Shown here one piece after another: positions 10,774 through 23,838 of a DNA stretch of 64,000 nt. How positions within the stretch are numbered: position 1 is the stretch's first letter; each line of letters opens with the position of its first letter. The stretch covers positions 71,010,443 to 71,074,442 of the forward strand of contig CM038229.1 in NCBI GenBank assembly GCA_021442155.1, read 5' to 3'. A model generated the notes under the pieces. The model saw only the letters and a program-made list of their open reading frames with translations. It was not told where the DNA came from and made no database searches. The stretch comes from Cymbidium sinense (lineage: Eukaryota > Streptophyta > Magnoliopsida > Asparagales > Orchidaceae). A program made the translations under genes and the position numbers.

Positions 10774-13651
10774 TGTGGTGTTTATTTTTGGATGTATGGG
10801 GGGACACCACGCAGATCGTAGGGGGTACTTATTGAAGTGATCGGGTATGACATTAAGGAATGATGCACTATATCGAAAGATAGAAATCATCACCCTATAA
10901 TGGACCTAATCACCTAATAAAGACTCCTAAGGTATGATGGGTCTTCGAATGTACCAATGATTTTTCCCTTACTTTACATGGATGAATAAAGCAAGGTTTA
11001 TATTAAATTGGGTTCTAAATTTTCCTATAGAGCCAAGCCTCTATAGTTAATTACATCTTAGAAAATAAAATTTTCTAAAAATACTCTCGATTAAAGTAGA
11101 CAATTATCATCTCCAAAGAATTCAAGGTTAGACTATCAAATGATTAGTTATGTTTTGGATAATCAATTAGGAAAGTTCAAGGAGAAGACTTCTTTTTGGA
11201 AGTTAAAGAGAATAAGTAGGAAATGCTCATGATACTAGGAAGCTTAGTGAGTATTCCAATCTATCCTCTGGTTGGGCTTTATAATTTTGAAGTTGAAGAG
11301 ATTTATGAGTTGAAATTTTATTAGATTACTAGGGCCTATAATCCAACAACATAAGATTGTAGAAATGCATAAGAGGTGAGGATTTATGCTTATAGTTTGA
11401 AGAAAATAGTAATCTCAGATCCTAAATCTAGGGAGCTTTAGCATGAGCAAAAGAATGACTTAAATCTAAGTGAAGAAGGGCATAAGGTTTACCTAGACAA
11501 GAGAGGGTAAACCACCCGACTTCTGGACTTACAACCACCTGGAGTGGCCGCCAGCTAACTCCTTATACAATTCAAATCCATGTGGTCCGGTCATATGAAA
11601 TTGCAAGATAGTTGGGCTGCTATTTATTTAGAAAGAGACTAAAGTCCTCAAATCCACTCCCTAAGAAACTAGAGCATGAGTGGTATGAATAATGACTTAA
11701 TCTAATGCTAAATCTTTTCAAATTTTATTTCCTTTTTAACACTTTATTTGGACAAAGGCTTTTGAATTTTGATGCCTACATGAATGATGAAATAAAGTTG
11801 TTGGCCAAATCAAGAGAGAAAGAGGGTGAAGCTCCGTCAATAGGGGTTGGTCTCACAGGTCAAGCAGTCCCTATGAGTGTAAGGATGGATGCCCTCATTT
11901 TGTAAGAGTGACTCAAGATGCATGCATGATGTGAAACATACAATCATATAGATGAGGAGTTGCTAAATCTTTTAATTATCTTGATTTATGTCCTAGAATT
12001 TATTATGAGGTTATGAGTTATAGAAAATTTTAGTTATGAGTGATTACTAGGTAGAAAATTTATTTTTATCCTAAGAGCCTAATCACATCCTGGCCATACA
12101 TTAAAGCATCATTCATTTAAGAAACTATGAAAAACATGCCATTTATAATTCATAATTTAAACATACATCAATCAATTTTATAAAACAAATGTAAAAGAAT
12201 AAGAGGTCGATACGGCCGGGTACCGCCGTACAACCTAAAAAGAAAATATGGGTAGTTGAGCTCGACTATTATACAACCCAATTTTATAAAATAATAATTA
12301 AAATTTATAAAATGCTATGGGGGTCTTCTTTCCTTCATTCCTCATGTCTTCATTTCTTTCCTTCTCACTTCTTTGATTTGGTAGGTTTCAAGGCATCACA
12401 TGGCACCCAAGGACAAAGCCTTATGGCCATGCTCATCTTAGACCTCCATATCACCAATCCTAATTACTAATGCACAATTACATTAAAAATTGGAAAAGTA
12501 AATCTAACTACACATGCAAAACAATCATTAGCTAAACACATATATAATCCCGAGTAGTTATATGTATAATTTGGACTTAGCACCCCGTACATGGGTAACT
12601 AAGCCCACAAGTCATAACTTGGATTATGCTTATGGGTGTAAGCAACCTGCTAAAAGAGCATTTGTATTTATTTTTAAGCATCGCCTTAAGCACAATCCCC
12701 TGTAGAAAATATGATTAGGCTAAGAGCGGCCTACAATCTAGTCTATGAAACATACACCCTAACATCCAGTCTAAAATAGTACATCACAAAACAAAACATA
12801 CACCATACATATGTTGTCCTAACTTAGGACTAGAAGTGGTGACTTAACTCTAATGTGTGTGTTAAGAATTATGTGGTATGTTTCAATGAAGCATTAGTGT
12901 TGTATTTTCTAAGTGTGAGAAGATTCAATTTAACATAAGAGGTTGGTTTCACTTGAAATTGTTTAATTGATTTAAGAATTTTAATTTATGCTTTCTTTAA
13001 TTTCATATGATTACACTTAGCAACTAAGTGTTGTAAAGAGAAGAAATAGGATTGCCCTCTTTCATCCATGCCTTAAACCACTTTCTAAAGCACATTATTT
13101 TGATTTAGTTCTCTTTAGTGAATGGCTTATTAAATGATTTAATTAATCCTAAGTTTATGTTAACTTTAAATAATTCTGTCCAATGTGAAAGGCATCTTAA
13201 GATTAATCTAATTGAATTACTATCACATGACACATGCTAAATCATTCCTTTTCATCACATATAACATGCATATGATTTAATCCTAAGTGTATCTATACAT
13301 TCAATATGTTTTGGCACACTTATATAATGAATGCATACATGTATTTGAAGTTTATATCATTTTATGTGATTGAATTATTTAATCATGTTAGTTTAAAGCT
13401 CTATGTAAATTCTTATATAAAAATACATAGGGATGAAATTAAATAGGTATGTGTCATTGTTAACCAAGGAAGTGAGATAATCAAATGACCTTCTTAAGGC
13501 TAACTAAAGTCTCATATTTCTGGGATGTCCAAACTATATATCCATTTGCATTCAAACATATGTAAATTTGTATGCATGAATGTAAGAAAGAAAGCTCCAA
13601 ATCACATGACCAAGTAACTCAATTACTTAGTCAATTATGAATACATGTATC
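10774..13651 (-). repeat. Minus LTR nested in element B 3' LTR, distal part
   Basis: Starts with TGTGGTGTTTATTTTTGG, a second LTR end only 773 bp after the first. It stays collinear with 41498-44100 (for example 12200-12270 with 42820-42900, and 12830-12870 with 43430-43470). It is cut at 13651 by another LTR, and its sequence resumes at 20214 ('ttgataaaagaaaatggg' aligning with 44092-44120). It lacks visible coding sequence; the 66-residue open stretch at 11705-11905 is not preserved in the other copies. Confidence 0.78.
11278..11285 (-). promoter_or_regulatory. LTR TATA box (sense), variant
   Basis: Sense ATTATAAAGCCC, at the position of the TATATAAA box in the other LTR copies. Confidence 0.45.
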
Positions 13652-14151
13652 TATGGTGTTTATTTTTAGATGTGTATAGGGGACACCATGCAGATAAGAG
13701 GGGGTACTTATTAAAGTGATCGAGTATGACATTGAAGTATGATGTACTATCTTGAAAGATAGAGGCATCACCCTTCAATGGACTTAATCATGTAATAAGG
13801 ACTCCTGAGGCATGATGGGTCTTCAGATATACCAAAGATTTTTCTCCTACTTTACATGGATGAATAAAGTAGAGTTTATATTAAATTGAGTTCTAAATTG
13901 CCTATGGGAAAGCCCCCATTGTAATTACATCATAAGGATGGTGAATTTCTTATGAATACTCTCAATTAAAGTAGGCAATTGTTGTCTCCAAAGATTTCAA
14001 GGATAAGACTATCAATAAATAGGCTATGTTTGGAAAATCAAATGGGAAAGATCAAGGAGAAGAATTATTATCAAGGCCAAAGAAATTGAGTAGGGAATGC
14101 TCATAATACTAGAAAACCTAGTGAGCACTCCAATCTATCTCATGGTTGGAC

Positions 14152-14159
14152 TTTATATA
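14152..14159 (-). promoter_or_regulatory. LTR TATA box (sense)
   Basis: Sense AAATATATAAAGTCC, 500 bp from the LTR end at 13652. Confidence 0.55.
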
Positions 14160-15014
14160 TTTGAAATTGAAGAGGATTATATGTTTGTGTTGAAATTTTA
14201 TTAGATTACTAGGGCTTATAATCTACCAACATAAGGTTATGAAAAGGCCTAAGAGGTGAGAATTTATGCTGGTATCCCAAAAGAAATAGCTACCTCGGAT
14301 CCTAAATCTAAGGAGCTTTGACATTAGCTAAAGCACGATCTAAATCTAAGCGAAAGTGAGTATATGGTTTACCTCCATAAGAGAGAGTAAACCACCCGAT
14401 TACTGAACTTATAATATCTTGAAGTTGTAGCCAGCTAACTCTTCCTATGCCTTAAAACCATGTAGGCAAGTCATATGATTTTGCAAGATGGTTAGGTTGT
14501 TATTATTTAAAAAGAGACTAAAGTCCTTAAAAACACTCCCTAAGAGACTAGAGCATGAGTGGTACGAATAATGACTTAATCTAATGCAAATCTTTTCAAT
14601 TTTTATTTGATTTTGACACTTCATTTTGACAAAGATCATAGGATTTTGTATGCCTAAATGCATGTTGAAATGAGTTACGGGCTAAATTAAAAGAGAAGAG
14701 GGTAACGCTTCATCAGTAGGAGTTGCTCTCATAGGTCAAGCGGTTCCCATATGTGTAAGGATGGAGGCCCTCATTTTGCAAAAGTGATATAATATGATAT
14801 GCATGGTGTGAGACATACAACATTTAGCTAAGGGGTTGCTAAATATTTTAATTATCTTGATTTAATGCCTAGGCTTTATATGAGGTTGTGAGTTCAAGAA
14901 AAATTTAATTATGAATTATAGTTGGGGTAGAAAATTTAATTTTTCTCTAAGAGCATAATCGCATCCATGCCATACAAGAAACACCAATCATGAAGAAACT
15001 ATAAAGAGGATACT

Positions 15015-15360
15015 TCGCCATTGTTAAACTAGGGGAGTGAGGTAAAGACCTCTTTAAGGCTACTTAAAGCCTTACATCCCCAGAATGTCCAGACTAGATA
15101 TACCCTCTATTCTTGAATACAGATGAATGTATAATTGACTACAAGAATGAAAAATCATGCAAAAGTTATATTTTTTTTACTTGACTGAAACATTTATGCA
15201 TATGGAGTAAAGTCTTATTCAAATTCTAATGTAGAAATACATGTAAACGAAATCAAATAAGTACTTATCACTATTAACCAATGAAGTGAGGTAATCAAAT
15301 GACCTCATTGGGGCAAACTAAAGCCTTGTATTCTCGAGATGTACGGGCTATATAACTATT
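15015..15360 (-). repeat. Paired ~250-bp LTR sub-repeats
   Basis: Two units starting near 15015 and 15270 share 'ccattgtt..agtgaggta.....acctc' and 'ctacttaaagcc...ccccggaatgtccagact'. The same pair is seen at 44165 and 44410 and, inverted, at 63680 and 63930; single members lie at 13460 and 20300. Function unknown. Confidence 0.65.
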
Positions 15361-16744
15361 AACATTCAAATGCATGTAAAGCTACAAATGAATCAAAGAA
15401 AAGAAACCTTCAATCCATAAACTTAAAGTATAAGAACATACATTTCCTATATATTTATAACTAGCATTTGTAGCATATATAATCATTCATTTATAAGCTT
15501 TGGAAAAATACATTTGAATTTTATAGTGACAATAGCCACACATATATCAAATTAAATCAACACATGCAAGCTTGACATAAAGGAAACCATTTATTTTAAT
15601 TAATTTTGCAAAAGATGAATGCATGAATCAAATGTCATACAATATTTAATATGATTGGAGAGGAATAAATAAACATAAATATGTGATTTCATTCAACCAA
15701 ACTAATTCTTAAGGACAATCATATCCAATACAATTATTTAAAGCAAACCAAAGCTTTTTTAATATCATTTTTTAATTTGATGTTTAACATGATTTAAGGA
15801 AAGAGAGAAAGAGATTTGCTAATCCTAATCCCATCCCATTTTTGTAAATTAATTTGATTTAATAGGAGATAATTAGGTTGATTTTATGGATTAATTAAGT
15901 TAAGGTATGAATTAACTCAATTAATTAACCCTTACCTATGTTACCTTAAAGTAATTATCCAAATAATTATGAGGCAATATAATATGCAAATGAATTAAAA
16001 AGTAAATTAGCAATGGTCCTATGAATTGAAAGGGCCTAATGCAATTGGCTTACAATTAAAGGTTAATTAAGTTTAAGGAACTTAATTACTTTTATGATTT
16101 TCTCACACATATGAACAAAACATAATTTCATTAAATCTCTTTAGGTTATTGAACACCCAAAGACCTACCCATAAATTAATTAGATTCAGATGTATTTTAA
16201 GATTTAATTAAACTAATTAAGTAACTAATTAATTCATTAATCCTTAATTAATTTCTCTCAAAAATATAAAGGAAACTTAGGGAAAAGATTAGGAGAGAAG
16301 CTCCAATCCAATTCCCTAAGCCTCCTCACTGTTAAAAAGTGATAGATGACCCAATTAATTAAGTAAATTACTGATCATATGGTTAATTATCACTTAATTA
16401 AGTTAAGAAGATAATTAGGACTTAATTAATCAATTTTCTCAATTAACCAACCAATAAATTCCAAGAAAAATAGGTAAGGCAGAGGTCATCCCCTAAATAA
16501 TCTCAGAAAGTTTGAAGTTAATTGGTGAATTAATTAAAGTGTAAATTAGGTAATTAACTTTTTAATTAAATTTTAATTAAGCCTAAATTACTATTTAAAA
16601 TCAATTAAGGATAATTTTAATGGATTCCCCTCTAAAATACCTTTAAAATGAGCTTTTTTGTATTTTTATGATTTTTCTACAATTAGTTATGAATTATAGA
16701 AGTATCAGCCTTAAAAACCATTAAATTAACCTTAATTAAGCCTA

Positions 16745-17990
16745 ATCCCATAGACGCCACATGGCGCGCTAATGCAGCATGCTTTCGATGTGGTGCTATG
16801 GGATTGGCTATTTAAGTAGGCACATTTGCGGTGACTCTGATGGCAGTGGGATGCTTTCTTATGGGTTATCCGATCAGAGATTGGATGACCACGATCAAAC
16901 TCATAGTAAAGGAGAATTAATCAATCAGATCTAGCGTGATTTGATCACGGTCGTCCATTCTAATCACATAGAACGCATAACCTGTGATCTCGCTTCTCAC
17001 GAGGGATGAACACCGGAGCCTGTCCGGCATGGATTGCTCGATTCAAGCTCACCCGAGCTCAGACTCACTCCAAAATGACCCTACACCTTTGCGCGAGGGA
17101 TCCATGAAGATCCATGGCTAGGATTGGCTCACATGCAACTTTTCTTTAAAAAGCTCTAACCCATTTTCTCCCTAGAGCTCGGTTTGAAGCAATTACCTCA
17201 TTGGAGCTAAGACAGGAAGTTCACATGCTTGAGGAAGGCTCGTTTAGTTGAGATGAAGCCTTATTGAGTAGCAATTGGATTGGTTCCAAGTGGATCACTC
17301 GATTGGACAAGAACGGTGCTTTGGAGCTTCGGTCTTGATTGAAGTAGACCCCCTGATTGATTTGGATCTTGGGAAATGGCTTGCTTGGCTTCAACGATGT
17401 GTGTGGAAAGTGCATGCAAGAGTAATTGAGATTTTATTGAGAAATGGAGAAGTTGGAATCGAATCGAGCTCCACTATTTTGTCTTAGCATGGGAAGAGAA
17501 AATTTATAGTGGGGAAGGCTTGGAAATGCTTTAGGGAGTGCTAGGGAGTTTCATAAATGTCTTGGGAGCTTTCATGAAGTAAAAATGGTATGATTTTCAG
17601 TGAGAATTGAGGGGGTAAACCCCTCAATTGGCTGAGGTGGACGGACAGATTGCTTCCCCAATTTTGGCCAGCCAACCACGAGTGCTTGAGGGGTCACAAT
17701 TGAGTCCACTTGGCATGCCATGAGTGGAGGAAGGCATGAGAGGTAGTTTGAGGCTTGATGTGGGCTAATTTCTTCTTCATTTGTCCTTTGGTTTCTCGGC
17801 TTAGGATGGAGATGAGTTAGCTCACCTCCCTTTGGTCCATGGAAAGCCTAGCCCACATAGGGTGCGTTAGGTGGCTTAGGTGATACCCCATTTGGGTGCT
17901 TGATGGATGCCAAGGATGATAGGAGAATGGACATCATCAATTTTGGTAAAATCTCACATGGGGAGGCATATTCAAGGGGGATTTATCTTG
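16745..17990. promoter_or_regulatory. GC-richer LTR island with antisense CCAAT/TATA and palindrome
   Basis: A block clearly less AT-rich than its surroundings. On the plus strand (antisense to the element) ATTGG at 16803-16807 precedes TATTTAA at 16809-16815. Further on, AATTGAGGGG (17605-17614) and CCCCTCAATT (17620-17629) form perfect 10-bp arms. Homologous islands lie at 21955-23150, 25240-26440, 46040-47330 and 61634-62090. Short open frames inside (for example 17275-17487) are not shared between copies, so I do not call a gene. Confidence 0.5.
17605..17629. repeat. Palindrome with 10-bp arms
   Basis: AATTGAGGGG and CCCCTCAATT separated by 5 bases. The same perfect arms recur at 46890-46914, and a weaker form lies at 25999-26016. 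Confidence 0.7.
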
Positions 17991-18029
17991 GGTTTGGCTC
18001 TAATTTGGTTTCGGCTGATTTTGGACTGA

Positions 18030-19080
18030 CCTAAGGTGAGTTTGGGTCAGGTTAGGTCAGGTTGCAAAGTCTCATGGGTTGGTTTTATGGGTTTTGGCTC
18101 AATTTTGTCAAATGGGTTAATTTGGGTCATGTTGGGTTTGGTTGATGAATTGGTCAAATTGGGTCAAACCAAGGTTAGGTTAGGTTCAAATAATGTTTTA
18201 AAAATTTTTAGTTCAAGTAGTTTCAATCAATTTGGTCAAAGTTTTATTTTGGCTCATTTGGATTCATATAGGTCAAATGGGTCAAGTTGACCAATTTGAC
18301 CAAATTGGTCAAAGTGGCTTGGGTTGATTGTTGATTCAAGTTTAATTGGTTAATTGAAAATGATTGTATACTTTAGTTTGAATCAATTGAATTTTGGCCA
18401 ATTTGACCCTTTAGGTCAATTTGGGCTAGGTTGGATTGGGTAGACCAATTAGTCAAATTGAGCTTTATTATGTCTTTGGTCAAGTTCAATAATCAATTTG
18501 GAATGAAGTTGAGCCATTGGTTGCAATCAATTTGGGTTGGATCATGATTTGACTCATTTTATCCTTTTAGGCCAATTTGGGTCAACTTGGGTCAAATGGC
18601 CAATTGGGATCGGTTTAGCTCAATTAAGGGTCAAGTCATGTTCAATCATTGATTATGAGTTGGTGTGAATCAATGGTTTCAATCAATTTGGTGTATGGTG
18701 AGTTTTGGCTAATTTGGGATTCATATGAGCTAAGGGTTGACTTGGTCAAATGACCAAGTTGACGTGGTTTGACCTAATTCTGGTATGAGGTTTGGATCAA
18801 TGATCATGGTATGAGGTTTGGATGAGCTTGGTTCAATCCAATTTGGGTTGGATTAGAACTTGGCTCATACGGGTTCTTTAGGCCACTTTGGGTCAAGTGG
18901 ACCTAAATGCATCAATTGGCTTGGTTTTGGCTTAATTAAGATTTAGTTGAATCTATATATGACCTTAGGGTTGAAATATAAATCCAACTTCAAACAATTT
19001 GGGCTATGATGGGTTTTGGTTCATAAGAAATTTTCAAGTCAAAAGGGCTAAGTTGGGCTTGACTTTAGTTGATTTCAATT
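18030..19080. promoter_or_regulatory. TTGACC-rich (W-box-like) block of LTR
   Basis: At least 15 TTGACC/GGTCAA motifs, often as facing pairs; the densest stretch is 18270-18315, where five occur within about 40 bases. The block is preserved in every LTR copy that reaches this part. Confidence 0.45.
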
Positions 19081-19254
19081 TGGCTAGATGATTGTAGGTT
19101 TTATTTTTATTTGGATAGATGATTGAAGGAATGACTGATTCAAGAGAGAATTCATTGATTTTGGCTTGATTTAGATAGGTTTTGGCCAAGTTCAAGAAAT
19201 TGGCTTAAAGGGCTTGAATTGGGGTTTGATTTCATTTTGGATTTGGTTTTGGCT

Positions 19255-19640
19255 ATTTGTATCTTTCATTTATATTTGTGAATATAAATGAAGATATAAA
19301 TGACTTATGAGAAAATCACTTGAGTTTGGCATGATTTGGAAGCAAATTTGTCTATGCTCATGGAGGTAAGTTATAAGGGCTTAGAAGGAAATCGATTTAG
19401 TTTGATTTGGTTTTGATCCGGGAATGTGGGTTCCATTTATATTTGTCAATATAATTGATTTATAAAGAAATTGATTGATTTTGGGCTGATTTGGGTTGAG
19501 ATTTGGTTAAGCTCATGGAGGTAGATCCATATGGCTTAAGAAAGGTCTTGGTTTGGTTTGATTTAGTTTAATTCAGTTTTGATCATGGGGGTTTATATTT
19601 CATTTATATTTTTGAATATAAATGATGGAGTAATTAATTT
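19255..19640 (-). repeat. U3 palindrome units
   Basis: Three units about 165-180 bp apart, each with CATTTATATT-TGTG-AATATAAATG or a close variant (near 19265, 19435 and 19595). Confidence 0.7.
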
Positions 19641-20213
19641 ATAAAGAAATCAATTGATTTTGATTTGATTTAAATTGGATTTTGGCTAAGTTCATGGGAG
19701 TGGATCATAAGGCTTAAGAGGGATTTTGGAGCTTGAATTTGATTTTGGGTTTCAATCATTCAGAATTGAGTTTGGGCTTGAGTTTGATAAATGATTGATG
19801 GAATGAATTAATCTTGGAGAAGATCAATAGAATTTGGATTAAATTGGACTTGGCTAAGAGTAAGACCATGGAATTCAATCATAAGATTTAAGAAGGGTTT
19901 TGATTTTAGATTTGATTATGGGTTTCAATCAAATTATTTGGAATTTTGATTTGGATTTGGTATTTGAATTGAATTTGAGGTTTGATTTGAGAAGGAAAGC
20001 ATGGATTGAGTTTAGGCTACAAGGTAGGAAAGTCTCCCTAAATCCCTAAGGCATAACATACTCCTATGACTAACTCTTTTAACTCGCTAAGCTTAGGTTA
20101 AGTGTTTTCCTAATCATTAGAAGTGTCTTAAGGCTAAGGAACTCTTAGTTTCTATAAGAGTCCTAGATCTATGATGAGGAGATTGAGAACTCACTCCAAA
20201 AGTGAGGTCAACA

Positions 20214-23200
20214 ATATCCTTGATAAAAGAAAATGGGTTCTAATTCTATAATTAAATACACACACACATGCATAAGAAACATAAGCTAGTACATGTCATT
20301 GTTAACCAAGGAAGTGAGGTAATCAAATGACCCCCATGGGGCTACTTAAAGCTCATATTCTGGGATGTCCAAACTAAACACTTGCTTTTCTTAAATACAT
20401 ATGGATGTATACATAAATAAGGAAAACCATGCAAATGTTGGATTTTTATTTCATCGAAACATTCATGCATATGGAGTAAAGCTCTATCCAAATTCTAATA
20501 TAGAAAGCCTAACTAAAGCCTTGTGTTCCCGGGATGTCTGGACTATATACTTATTAACATTCAAATATATGTAAAATTACATACGAATTAAGGAAAAGAA
20601 ATCTTTATTTCACATATCTAAGTTATAAGCACATGTGAAACTATGTATATATGTTCACAGCTATTATCACTCTAATCAATATAATTGATTCATAAATTAA
20701 AAAAAAACAATTTGAATTTATTAGTGATAATAGCCACACATATTGTAAGTTAGTCCAACACATGCACACTTACATAAAGAAAAATCATTTGATTTAATTA
20801 ACTTAGAAAAGATGAATGCATGATTTTAAATGACATACAACATTTAGCATGAATGGAAATGAATAAATAAGCATAAACACATGATTTTATTTGATCATAT
20901 TAATTACTAAGGACAATCATATCAAATAAAATTATTTAAAATAAACCAAAGTTTCTTTAATGCCATTTTTAATTTCATATTTTTATTTGATTTAAGGATG
21001 TGAGAAAAGGTTTGCTAATCCTAACCCATTCCCATGTTTGCTAATTAATTTGGTTTAAAGAAATATAATTAAGTGGATTTTATGAGTTAATTAAGTTGTG
21101 GTATGCATTAAATATATTAATTAACCATTTCCTATGTTGCCTTAGCATAATTACCCAAATAATTATGAGCCAACATGATAGGCACATACATTGGAAATTA
21201 AATTAGCAATGATCCTAAGAAATGAAATGGGCCAAATGCAATTGGCTCATAATTAATGGTTAATTAAGTTAAGGAACTTAACTAGGTACTCTCATAGGTC
21301 CCCCACACATGTGGGATAACTATAATTTTCTTAGGATTTTCTTAGGTTGTTGAACACCTAAGGGTCTGCCCAAGACTTAATTAATCAAGTTCTAGTGTGA
21401 TTATGATTTCAATTTAATTAATTAAGTAATTTAATTAATTAATTAAACCTTAACTAATTTAATTGGTGAAATGAACTTAGGGAAATGAATTAAGAAGGAG
21501 GCCTCAATCCCATTCCATTAATCCCTTCAATGTTGGATAGTGATTAACCACTTAATTAACAGACATTTTACTATTCATGTGATTAATTAATGATCAATTA
21601 ACTTAGAAGGGTAATTAAAACTTAATTAGTCAATTTCCCCAATTAATTAAGCAACAAATCCCATGAAAATTATGGGAGGCAAAAGTCATCCAATTGAATT
21701 AACCCATAAACTTTGGGATGAATTACTTAAGTATTAGAGAGTAATTAAGCTAATTAATTTCTTAATTAAACTTTAATTAAGCTCTAATTAGTATTCAAAA
21801 TTAATTAAGAATATTTTTAATGAATTCTCCTTTGAAATACCTTTAAAATGAGTATTTATTCATATTTTTATGATTTTTTTACAATTAGTTATGGTTTTCA
21901 CAAGTTTCAGCCATTAAAATAAATTAATTTGGCCTAATTAACCATTAATCCTATCAGCGTCACGTGGCACACTGACGCAATGCGATTTCCACATGGCACC
22001 ACAAGATTGTATATTTAAACTTATCCTAATCAGTGCTTGCGTAGCGATGGCAGAACGTGCTTTCTCATGTGCCATCCAATCCATGATCGAATGACCATGA
22101 TTAATCCCACAGTGCTAAAGGATTAAAATGGATAATTCTATCATATTTAATCACGACCGTCCATTCCAATCACACAAAATGGATAGTGCGTGATCCCCCG
22201 TCTATTGATCGACAGAAGACGGACACCGTCTGCCTTCCTTTGATTGATTCGAGCCCACCCGAGATCTCAAATCGATCCCACACCTTCACAAAGGGGATTC
22301 GAAGGGATCCAACGGCCAATATCATGTGGGGTGAAAGCTTTATTCAAAAAGATCTAATGCATTTTCATATAAAGATCAATTTTAATGGCAAACCTCACCA
22401 GAGCTCAAGACTGGTGCCAAATCTGATTGAGGAAGCTTCATCTAGTGGAGATGAAGCTCTACTGATCAACATGAGCTCCAATTTGAGGTACTTCATTCAG
22501 AAGGCCAACACATGAGATGTAGGTGGTCGGTGTTGATTGAAGTCCACCCTTCGACTATCAGAAAGCTAGGGAGGTGATTCTTTCTTGCTTAACTACCTCC
22601 AAGGATGGTGTGTGCAAAGTTAATTATACTTTGGTCAAGCCTTGAGCCAATGGGATCAAGAGAATGGCTCCCCGAGTGGGGAATGTCGGATGAGCTTAGG
22701 AGCCTGAGGAATGCCTCTGGCGGCTCATCTTGGGTAGGTAGGTCTTTGAGGAATGCAAGTGTGTGGATTGAGTGGAAATGAGGAGGTGTATACCCCCCTT
22801 CCCTTGGATTGGATGGTTCAGGCTAGTTTGGCTTCTTATGGATGCTTAGCCATAGGTGGTGGCTAGGAATGGTAGGGATTCACCTTATGTGGCTCAATTT
22901 GAGTGGCCAAGGCATGGAAGGTGGCTATCAAGGGGGATAGTGGGTGTCTTTGGTGGTTTCAAATGTTCCAATGGGGGAGATGAGGTAATTTTACCTCCCC
23001 TTGGGTCATGGTCAACCTAACCACCTTTGGGCTAGGTTAGTCAGTGTCCTAAAAGCCTAGGTGGACCTCTGGGAGAGTGGTAAGTGGTCAAGGAATGGAA
23101 ATGACCACTTACAGGGGTGATTTATCTTAATCATTTGGGATTGGATTTGAATGGGGCAGATTTGAAATGAGTCAAAAGTGGGTTATCCAAAATTTTATAT

Positions 23201-23838
23201 GATTTGGAGTTCATTTGGTTAGGTTTGGCTCAATTTAACCCATATGGGTCAATTTGTATCAAATTCAGTCAAAATGGGTTAAGTTGACCAATTGGTCAAA
23301 TTAGGTCAAACCAAGAGTTGGGTCAAGTTCACATGACCATTTAGAGTGTATTGGTGTCATTGGTTTGGTCCAATTTGGTTTAGATTTGGTTTTTGTTCAT
23401 TTCATTTCATTTGGGTCAAATGGGTCAAGTTTACCAATTTGACCCAATTGGCCAAATTAACTTGGGTCATGGCTTGGTTTGGGTTTGGTTGATCATTTAG
23501 AGTATGTTGTAGGCTTTAGTTGAGTTTAATTTGGATTTGATTGAGTTTTAGGTTGGTTTGACCCTTTAGGTCAAGTTGGGTTCAATATGTCAATTGGGTC
23601 TGGTGAGTCAATTGGGCTCAATTGAGGCTTTGGTCAAGTTCAATGATCAATTTGAAATGAACTTGAGCCATTTCTTGCAATCAATTTGATTTAGATTTTT
23701 ATTTGACCCATTTTGGCATTTAGGTCAATTTGGGTCAACTTGGGTTGAGAGGGCCAATTGGGTTTGGTTTGGCTCAATTGAAGGTCAAGTCATGTTCAAA
23801 TGTTGATTTTGGGTTGGTATAAATCATTGGTTTCAAGA
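20214..23838 (-). repeat. Minus LTR nested in element B 3' LTR, proximal part
   Basis: The continuation of 10774-13651 after the solo LTR. It runs through a single 'agtgaggta' sub-repeat (20300), the AT-rich block, the GC-richer island (21955-23150) and most of the TTGACC block, and breaks inside that block at about 23838. The first ~2 kb of this LTR (U3 palindromes and LTR start) are missing. A 109-residue open stretch at 22186-22515 lies in the island; it is not open in other copies and I treat it as chance. Confidence 0.72.

Larger units (their letters stand above)
13652..20213 (-). repeat. LTR with both ends, probable solo LTR (6.56 kb)
   Basis: Runs from TATGGTGTTTATTTTTAG (a mutated inverted CA end) to ..GAGGTCAACA (inverted TGTTGACC start). 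The flanks GTATC (13647-13651) and ATATC (20214-20218) match at four of five bases, and the host LTR is collinear across the gap, so this is an LTR inserted whole into another LTR. Relative to 41498-49300 and 10774-13651 it lacks about 1.3 kb (breakpoint near 15008). No internal region accompanies it, hence a solo LTR left by LTR-LTR recombination. Order along the plus strand: TATA/R-U5 end, AT-rich AATTAA block (15430-16740), GC-richer island (16745-17990), TTGACC block (18030-19080), palindromic units (19255-19640). Confidence 0.82.

Noticed and set aside
22186..22515. 109-residue open reading frame
   Set aside because: Lies in the LTR island; the homologous stretches at 17000-17300, 25380-25700 and 46270-46600 are not open in that frame, and there is no recognisable domain.
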